Source of the DNA: an uncultured bacterium
GTDB taxonomy: Bacteria > Cyanobacteriota > Vampirovibrionia > Gastranaerophilales > Gastranaerophilaceae
Direction of reading: 5' to 3'
DNA: 10,183 bases
NCBI GenBank assembly: GCA_900555175.1
Contig: USJT01000018.1
Span: forward strand, 1 to 10,183
Under the pieces are notes generated by a model. It was given only the letters and a program-made list of their open reading frames with translations. It was not told where the DNA came from and made no database searches. A program made the position numbers and the translations under genes. Shown one piece after another: positions 5,628 through 10,183 of this stretch. Numbering within the stretch: position 1 is the stretch's first letter; each line of letters opens with the position of its first letter.

Positions 5628-5975
5628 TTATTCAGCTGATTCTGAAGAGATTCTGCGTCTTGGACGTCTTCCGCCTTTTTCAGATCCTTCTTTTCCGCTT
5701 TTTGCTTTAATGTTTTGGTCTGCTTTTTCGCCAGGCATCAAGTTGCCTTTGAAAATCCATACCTTAACACCAATTTTACCCATGATTGTATCGGCTTCTG
5801 TAAATCCGTAATCAACATCAGCACGTAGGGTTTGAAGTGGTATTCTGCCTTCTTTTGCCCATTCTGAACGAGCAATTTCAGCTCCGCCTAAACGGCCTGA
5901 TACCATTACTTTTATACCTTGAGCACCTGCTCTCATTGTACGTTGCAGTGCTTGTTTCATGGCACGTCTTAACAC
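5628..5975 (-). CDS. rpsC: 30S ribosomal protein S3, C-terminal part, out of frame with the N-terminal part
   Basis: This frame encodes the S3 C-terminal domain at the mRNA entry channel. It opens at [19 protein letters not shown], the region of the mRNA-helicase residues that E. coli numbers Arg131, Arg132 and Lys135. It continues through [15 protein letters not shown], the TLRADVDYG segment and [10 protein letters not shown], and ends in a basic/acidic tail. Read alone it could start at a GTG (5973-5975) or the ATG at 5958-5960, but neither has a good SD. It overlaps the N-terminal frame by 98 bases in another phase. The simplest reading is one rpsC gene (5628-6354) broken by an indel near 5970, either real or an assembly error. 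A naturally split S3 is possible but unlikely. Confidence 0.85.
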   Translation of the reverse strand: MLRRAMKQALQRTMRAGAQGIKVMVSGRLGGAEIARSEWAKEGRIPLQTLRADVDYGFTEADTIMGKIGVKVWIFKGNLMPGEKADQNIKAKSGKEGSEKGGRRPRRRISSESAE

Positions 5976-6354
5976 GTTTTTCTAATTGCTGTGCGATTGA
6001 TTCTGCTACAAGTTGTGCATCTGCATCTATTCTTGCAACTTCTACAACATTTATAACTACAGGTTTGCCGATATATTTTGAAACTTCTTTTTTCAAATCG
6101 TCAATACCTTGTCCGCCGCGACCTACTACAATACCTGGTTTAGCAGTTACAACTGTTATGGTTGTATTTTGGGCTTTTCTAGCAATTAAAATTTTTGAAA
6201 TGCCTGCTGCATAAAGTTTTTTCTTAATAAATTTTCTGATTTTAGCATCTTCTGCTACGAATACGCCATAATCTTTAACCTTGGCAAACCATGTGCTTAC
6301 CCACGGTTGAATTATACCGATTCTAAATCCTTTTGGATGTGTTTTTTGTCCCAT
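5878..6354 (-). CDS. rpsC: 30S ribosomal protein S3, N-terminal part, ends early after a frameshift
   Basis: S3 forms part of the 30S head. This frame starts [14 protein letters not shown] at the ATG at 6352-6354. It holds the type-2 KH RNA-binding domain (about 38-107, with the loop [10 protein letters not shown] at 74-83) and runs true to the family up to AQQLEKRV (121-128). After that come 30 unrelated residues, ending at a TGA (5878-5880). The missing domain continues in another frame from about 5975. The family normally has two residues between this Val and the RR of the next block; joining the frames restores that spacing only if about five bases are added. The SD is AAAAGG, 24 bases after rplV. 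Confidence 0.9.
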   Translation of the reverse strand: MGQKTHPKGFRIGIIQPWVSTWFAKVKDYGVFVAEDAKIRKFIKKKLYAAGISKILIARKAQNTTITVVTAKPGIVVGRGGQGIDDLKKEVSKYIGKPVVINVVEVARIDADAQLVAESIAQQLEKRVKTCHETSTATYNESRCSRYKSNGIRPFRRS

Positions 6355-6378
6355 TTTATTTACCTTTTGTTATTACTA

Positions 6379-6723
6379 CTACTTTTTAACAGTGATATCG
6401 CTTACTTTTAATGTTAAATGAGAAGTGCGTTTTAGTCTTTTGTACATGCGACCTTGCGCTCTTGTTCTTGCTCTTTTATATGTAACGCTTTCATCTGCAA
6501 ATATTTCTGAAACTTTTAAAGCTTCAGCTCCTATGCCGTATTTTTCCTGTGCATTTGCAACAGCTGCTTTCAAGTTCTTTTCTACAACTCTTGCTGCAAA
6601 GTAAGGCATAAAACGCAACATATCTTGAGCTTCAATGACAGATTTTCCTCTTACTTCGTTGATTACTCGGCGAAGTTTTCTGGCTGTCATTTTAATATCT
6701 GTTTGTCTTGCTTTAGCTTCCAT
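6379..6723 (-). CDS. rplV: 50S ribosomal protein L22
   Basis: L22 lines the polypeptide exit tunnel with an extended beta-hairpin and helps form the constriction with L4. The 114-residue product shows the helical start (MEAKARQTDIKMTARKLRRV), AARVVEKNLKAAVANAQ (43-59), and the hairpin region with its basic tip (about 80-98, KRARTRAQGRMYKRLK). The hairpin region is the usual site of macrolide-resistance changes, and it appears full length here. The start at 6721-6723 has AAGGAAA upstream. It lies between rpsS (29 bases) and rpsC (24 bases). Confidence 0.98.
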   Translation of the reverse strand: MEAKARQTDIKMTARKLRRVINEVRGKSVIEAQDMLRFMPYFAARVVEKNLKAAVANAQEKYGIGAEALKVSEIFADESVTYKRARTRAQGRMYKRLKRTSHLTLKVSDITVKK

Positions 6724-6752
6724 TTTTTTATTTCCTTATTCTTGTAATTGCG

Positions 6753-7034
6753 TTATTTACGTTTTGCAGTCTTATCAGATCCTGCGTGTCCTTTAAATAA
6801 TCGTGTTGGTGCAAACTCACCTAATTTGTGTCCGATCATTTGTTCTGTTACATATACGGGAACGTGAGTTTTTCCGTTGTGAACAGCGATTGTGTGTCCT
6901 AACATATCAGGTACAATCATTGATGCTCTGGACCAAGTTTTGATAACTTTTTTCTCAGAGTTTGCATTCATTTTTGCGATTTTGTTTTGTAGAGCTTCTT
7001 CTACATATGGACCTTTTTTTAATGAACGTGCCAT
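6753..7034 (-). CDS. rpsS: 30S ribosomal protein S19
   Basis: S19 is in the 30S head and touches A- and P-site tRNA and 50S bridge B1a through its C-terminal tail. The 93-residue product has [37 protein letters not shown] (30-55) and the [18 protein letters not shown] block (68-85), all expected. The start at 7032-7034 has AAAGGAG upstream. It follows rplB after a 178-base gap that contains a strong folded structure (7147-7213), unusual for a pair that is normally close together. Confidence 0.98.
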   Translation of the reverse strand: MARSLKKGPYVEEALQNKIAKMNANSEKKVIKTWSRASMIVPDMLGHTIAVHNGKTHVPVYVTEQMIGHKLGEFAPTRLFKGHAGSDKTAKRK

Positions 7035-7146
7035 TAATATTTTCTCCTTTTATGTTTTTGGTTAGTCTTGGATTATTGGCGGTTCAAAACTTTGCTTTCA
7101 GTTCCATAAATTTGTTAAATTTATTCCACTTCGTCAAGTTTTTCTC

Positions 7147-7213
7147 GCGGATGTGTAAGGGGGTTGCCTTTTTTTATTTATTTGGCTAACCCTTTACACT
7201 AGCCAAAATCCGC
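7147..7213 (-). other. Pseudoknot-capable or switching RNA structure after rplB
   Basis: Three pairings overlap here. The outer pair is GCGGAT (7147-7152) with ATCCGC (7208-7213). A long inner pair is 7153-7168 with 7184-7199 (GTGTAAGGGGGTTGCC against GGCTAACCCTTTACAC, 13 of 16 matched). A perfect 8-base pair is TTTGGCTA (7181-7188) with TAGCCAAA (7200-7207). In transcript order the 8-base stem forms first, with an 11-base loop GUGUAAAGGGU. That loop can then pair with the downstream CCCCUUACAC, which is an H-type pseudoknot or an alternative fold. The outer arm includes the last base of the rplB stop codon. No U-run follows on the minus strand. Confidence 0.6.
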
Positions 7214-8040
7214 TATTTTTTTCTTCTTCTAACAATTAATTTATCAGAAGCTTTGCCTGATTTTCTTGTCTTATGGCCAAGAGCTGGTTTACCCCAAGGT
7301 GTTTTTGGGTGTCCTCCTGGACCTGTTTTCCCTTCACCACCACCGTGTGGGTGATCGCAAGGGTTCATTGTTACACCACGTACTGTTGGTCTGATACCTA
7401 AGTAACGTTTTCTTCCGGCTTTACCAATTGATAAGTTTTTGAATTCTGCATTTCCTAATGTACCAATTGTTGCCATACATTCTTTTCTTACCATTCTCAT
7501 TTCTGATGATGGAAGTTTGATTGTTACGTAATTGCCTTCTTTAGCCATTACTTGCGCAGCGTTTCCTGCTGATCTTACCATAACACCGCCACGTCCTGGT
7601 GTAAGTTCGATATTGTGAACTATTGTACCTAGTGGGATTAATTCTAGCGGTAATGCGTTTCCTGTTTGAACTGGTGCTTCAGGACCTGATACGATTACAT
7701 CGCCTACGTTTAATCCTTCCGGTGTTAAGATATATCTTTTTTCACCATCTGCGTAATATACTAAAGAAATTCTAACGTTTCTGTTCGGATCGTATTCGAT
7801 TGTTTTTACTGTTGCCGGTACGCCGAATTTTTCACGTTTGAAATCTATGATACGGTAGGTTCTTTTTACAACGCCGCCTTTGTGACGACATGTAATTCTA
7901 CCTGTGTTATTTCTTCCTGCTGTTTTTTTCAATGATTTTAACAATGATTTTTCAGGAGTTGTGCAAGTGATTTCTTGATAATCACTCTTTGTCATCCCTC
8001 TTTGGCCTGGAGATGTAGGGTTTATTTTTCTGATTGCCAT
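7213..8040 (-). CDS. rplB: 50S ribosomal protein L2
   Basis: L2 is a primary 23S rRNA-binding protein needed for subunit joining and close to the peptidyl-transferase centre. The 275-residue product has the family's length and start ([15 protein letters not shown]). The OB-like region includes [27 protein letters not shown] (62-88), and [19 protein letters not shown] spans 127-145. The C-terminal signature [20 protein letters not shown] (224-243) contains the conserved His near E. coli 229. The end is a Lys/Arg tail. The start at 8038-8040 has AAAGGAG upstream, 64 bases after rplW. Confidence 0.99.
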   Translation of the reverse strand: MAIRKINPTSPGQRGMTKSDYQEITCTTPEKSLLKSLKKTAGRNNTGRITCRHKGGVVKRTYRIIDFKREKFGVPATVKTIEYDPNRNVRISLVYYADGEKRYILTPEGLNVGDVIVSGPEAPVQTGNALPLELIPLGTIVHNIELTPGRGGVMVRSAGNAAQVMAKEGNYVTIKLPSSEMRMVRKECMATIGTLGNAEFKNLSIGKAGRKRYLGIRPTVRGVTMNPCDHPHGGGEGKTGPGGHPKTPWGKPALGHKTRKSGKASDKLIVRRRKK

Positions 8041-8104
8041 TTTTATTTTTCTCCTTTAATTGGCTTTGTGTCATTTTCAGGACATACGCCTTACGCCCTG
8101 TTTG

Positions 8105-8413
8105 TTATGCTCCGATTAATTCTTCAATCGGATCGCCTTCGATTGTTACGATGGCTTTTTTAGAAGAATCTGTTCTTCCGAATTTATAGCCCATTCTTTT
8201 TTCGTGTGATGGCATATAAACTGTTCTTACTTTTTTAACCTTTCTTCCAGGAAAAGCTAATTCTACAGCTTGAGCAATTTCTACTTTTGTTGCGTCTTGT
8301 ACTACTTCAAAAGTATATTGACCTAAACTTGTAGCACCTACTGACTTTTCTGTGATGATTGGTTTTTTAATTACATCATATAATTTTTCTGTGTTTGTTC
8401 TTGCTTTACTCAT
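8105..8413 (-). CDS. rplW: 50S ribosomal protein L23
   Basis: L23 binds 23S rRNA domain III at the exit-tunnel rim and is the main docking point for trigger factor and SRP. The 102-residue product contains KKPIITEKS (16-24), YTFEVVQDATKVEIAQAVELAF (33-54) and VKKVRTVYMPS, the expected fold elements, with a C-terminal extension after AIVTIEG. Its ATG (8411-8413) shares one base with the rplD stop (8413-8415), so translation of the two is almost surely coupled. Length is normal. Confidence 0.97.
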   Translation of the reverse strand: MSKARTNTEKLYDVIKKPIITEKSVGATSLGQYTFEVVQDATKVEIAQAVELAFPGRKVKKVRTVYMPSHEKRMGYKFGRTDSSKKAIVTIEGDPIEELIGA

Positions 8414-9039
8414 TATTGTAGCCTTTCTGTTATATCGTTAACAGCAGATTCGGTAATTACAACAGAATCAGCTTCCAGTAAATCTTTTACATTTAAGTTA
8501 GTCGGTAAAATTATTTTTACGCTAGGAATATTTCTTGCTGCTAATTCTAAGTTTTTGTTTTCTTCAGCTTTTACGTTAGCAACGATTAATACTTTTCCTG
8601 TTACGTTTAATGATTTTAATGCGCTAACCATTAATTTTGTTTTTGGTTCAGTAATTGTAGAGAAGTCTTTTACTACTACCATTTGTTCACTTCTTGCTGA
8701 CAATGCTGATTTAAGAGCTAATTGTCTTGCTTTTTGTGGCATATTGAAGGCATAGCTTCTTGGTTTTGGTCCAAAGATTACGCCGCCGCCTGCAAACAAT
8801 GGTGAACGTAGAGAACCTGCTCTTGCTCTACCTGTACCTTTTTGTTTCCAAGGTTTTTTGCCGCCGCCAGATACTTCTGCTCTTGTTTTGCAAGATGCTG
8901 AACCTTGACGAGCATTGTTTAATTGTCTTCTTAATGCTAAGTGCATTACATGAATATTAGGTTCTACACCGAACACATTTTCGTTCAATGTGATTTCGCC
9001 TAATTTTTCTCCGTTTGTACTTAATATTTCTTTTGACAT
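8413..9039 (-). CDS. rplD: 50S ribosomal protein L4
   Basis: L4 reaches into the exit tunnel with a long loop. In E. coli it also represses its own S10 operon by attenuation and translation control. The 208-residue product has the loop region SGGGKKPWKQKGTGRARAGS (57-76), then the RSPLFAGGGVIFGPKPR segment (78-94), all intact. The C-terminal Rossmann-like part follows with KVLIVANV. The start at 9037-9039 has AAAGGAA upstream. It lies 118 bases after rplC and overlaps rplW by one base. If L4 regulates this operon, its target leader would be upstream of rpsJ, outside the window. Confidence 0.98.
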   Translation of the reverse strand: MSKEILSTNGEKLGEITLNENVFGVEPNIHVMHLALRRQLNNARQGSASCKTRAEVSGGGKKPWKQKGTGRARAGSLRSPLFAGGGVIFGPKPRSYAFNMPQKARQLALKSALSARSEQMVVVKDFSTITEPKTKLMVSALKSLNVTGKVLIVANVKAEENKNLELAARNIPSVKIILPTNLNVKDLLEADSVVITESAVNDITERLQ

Positions 9040-9157
9040 TTTTTAGTTTTCCTTTTACTTATCTACTGCCTGTTACCCCTTTCTTGAGCTTATCAAGTTT
9101 TATTTGGCAACTCGGGATTTTTATAACTTTTCTGTTAGTTTAATTTTTATATTGTGA

Positions 9158-9793
9158 TTAGTTCCATTTTGTTCTTGTTGGTACGATTGTTACAAGTCTG
9201 CCTTCGCATCCAGGTACTGATCCTTTGATTAGTACTAAGCTGTTTGCTGCATCTACTTTTACTAATTTTAATTTAGTAATTGTAACTCTTTCATTTCCCA
9301 TGTTACCAGCCATTCTTTTTCCTTTGATAACACGTGATGGAGTTGTACCTGCACCGATTGAACCTGGTTCTCTGTGGTTTTTAGAACCGTGGCCCATTGG
9401 CCCTCTTGAGAAGTTCCATCTTTTTACTGTACCTTGGAAACCTTTACCTATTGATTTGCCTGTTACATCTACTTTTTCAACGTTATCTAATACTGATAAT
9501 TCGATTTTGTCGCCTACTTTGTAGTCTGCAGGATTGTCTACTCTAAATTCTTGAAGATGTCTGAAGTTTTCAAGATTGTTTTTCTTGAAGTGACCGATTT
9601 CAGCTTTTGTTAAGTGTTTTTCTTTTGCTGAAATTGTTCCTACTTGAATTGCGTTATAGCCGTCTGTTTCAACTGTTTTTACCTGAGTAACAACAATCGG
9701 ATCTACTTTGATTACGGTTACAGGAATTGCTAATCCTTGTTCATCAAAGATTTGTGTCATTCCAAGTTTTTTACCTATTACACCTAGTGTCAT
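9158..9793 (-). CDS. rplC: 50S ribosomal protein L3
   Basis: L3 initiates 50S assembly and its extension reaches towards the peptidyl-transferase centre. The 211-residue product starts MTLGVIGKKLGMTQIF. It holds GFQGTVKRWNFSRGPMGHGS (118-137) and the central-extension signature GSIGAGTTPSRVIKGKRMAGNMGNERVT (144-171). I chose the ATG at 9791-9793 because AAAGGA lies seven bases upstream and this is the family N terminus. The open frame continues back to 9916, but those 41 residues are Lys-rich, unlike any L3, and lie in the structured rpsJ-rplC spacer. Confidence 0.98.
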   Translation of the reverse strand: MTLGVIGKKLGMTQIFDEQGLAIPVTVIKVDPIVVTQVKTVETDGYNAIQVGTISAKEKHLTKAEIGHFKKNNLENFRHLQEFRVDNPADYKVGDKIELSVLDNVEKVDVTGKSIGKGFQGTVKRWNFSRGPMGHGSKNHREPGSIGAGTTPSRVIKGKRMAGNMGNERVTITKLKLVKVDAANSLVLIKGSVPGCEGRLVTIVPTRTKWN

Positions 9794-9974
9794 ATTTGTC
9801 CTTTCTTTCCCGAATTTATGGCATTTAAAAAACTTTTGCCGAAAAATAATTTTTTCATCTTTCTGCATTGAGTCCCTTATTTTGTCATGTGCTTTTTGCT
9901 TATGCCTTCGGCACATTTGCCAAAATTCGTTTTCTCTTGCGAGCGCTACGTCTTGCTAATCTTTACCTAATTTT

Positions 9975-10037
9975 GAGGGTTTTCACCTCTACAACCTTTC
10001 GGTTGTCCCGATTAAGTTTTGCCTTAATCGGTTGTAG
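9975..10037 (-). promoter_or_regulatory. Structured hairpin cluster between rpsJ and rplC
   Basis: In transcript order there are three stems. CCGATTAAG/CTTAATCGG is the first (plus-strand arms 10008-10016 and 10023-10031, 6-base loop). ACAACC/GGTTGT with a GAAA tetraloop is the second (9991-9996 and 10001-10006). GAGG/CCTC is the third (9975-9978 and 9986-9989). The GGUUGUAG that closes the second stem can instead pair, over 8 bases, with CUACAACC (10030-10037) around the first stem, so two folds compete. No U-run follows. The spacer (9794-10083) holds no gene; one further small hairpin, TGCC/GGCA at 9903-9913, is visible. It could regulate rplC or be a processing site. Confidence 0.5.
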
Positions 10038-10083
10038 TTCACATTACATGCATAATGCTTATTTAATTTTCAATTTAGTCAGA

Positions 10084-10183
10084 TTATAATTTTACTTCAA
10101 TATCTACGCCTGCTGGTAAATCTAATCTGCCTAATTCTTCAACTGTTTGTTGAGTAGGTTCGTATATATCGAAAATACGTTTA
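10084..10183 (-). CDS. rpsJ: 30S ribosomal protein S10, C-terminal end only
   Basis: S10 is a 30S head protein that also acts in transcription antitermination as NusE. Only the last 32 residues are inside the window. They read [18 protein letters not shown] and then [14 protein letters not shown], which match the conserved S10 C terminus (the DLPAGVDIE block is diagnostic). The stop TAA is at 10084-10086. It stands upstream of rplC as the first gene of an S10-type operon. In photosynthetic cyanobacteria, as I recall, rpsJ is instead in the str operon, so this arrangement argues against a typical one. Confidence 0.95.
   Translation of the reverse strand, partial: KRIFDIYEPTQQTVEELGRLDLPAGVDIEVKL

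Noticed and set aside
5960..5985. Programmed ribosomal frameshift site in rpsC
   Set aside because: There is no stop or rare codon at the shift point and no upstream SD-like stimulator as in prfB, and the joined product would still lack one or two family residues. An indel is simpler.
8083..8104. Short GGCGTA direct duplication before rplW-rplB spacer end
   Set aside because: Two six-base copies are too short to mean much.
9794..9916. Upstream in-frame extension of rplC to 9916
   Set aside because: The added residues have no L3 counterpart and a good SD precedes the ATG at 9791-9793.

Overview
The window is one long ribosomal-protein operon read entirely on the minus strand (transcription runs from high to low coordinates). 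It follows the classic S10-then-spc order. From the right edge it holds rpsJ (3' end only), rplC, rplD, rplW, rplB, rpsS, rplV, rpsC, rplP, rpmC, rpsQ, rplN, rplX, rplE, rpsN, rpsH, rplF and rplR. A DnaJ-type co-chaperone gene follows and runs off the left edge. I find no convincing plus-strand gene.

The DNA is AT-rich. The genes carry AAAGGA/AGGAG-type Shine-Dalgarno sites. S14 is the short zinc-binding type and L24 carries a CxxC...CxxC ribbon. L14, L16 and S19 read as close to cyanobacterial and Gram-positive versions. This would suit a low-GC member of the non-photosynthetic cyanobacterial relatives (Melainabacteria/Gastranaerophilales-like) or a Firmicutes-like bacterium. That placement is inference from remembered family sequences; a tree of these proteins would settle it.

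Layout. From 10183 to about 3800 the genes are mostly tightly packed (gaps of 10-65 bases, with rplD/rplW overlapping by one base). Wider gaps lie after rpsJ (290), rplC (118), rplB (178) and rplN-side of rpsQ (126). From rpsN leftward the gaps widen (74, 358, 157, 120, 230 bases). Nearly every wide gap contains perfect inverted repeats. The largest, between rpsN and rpsH, has an intrinsic terminator in mid-operon. The usual continuation of the spc operon (rpsE, rpmD, rplO, secY) is absent after rplR; dnaJ follows instead.

The gene products build the 30S and 50S subunits: S10, S19, S3, S17, S14 and S8, and L3, L4, L23, L2, L22, L16, L29, L14, L24, L5, L6 and L18. The J-protein would work with DnaK.

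Points worth a second look: rpsC is broken by a frameshift just before its mRNA-helicase residues. A 156-base nested palindrome lies between rplR and dnaJ, and its core resembles a second repeat after rplE. The dnaJ ribosome-binding region is complementary over 11 bases to that core. A pseudoknot-capable structure follows rplB, and a switch-like hairpin cluster sits between rpsJ and rplC. I found no evidence for a new enzymatic system; the unusual content is in the intergenic RNA/DNA structure and in the broken rpsC.
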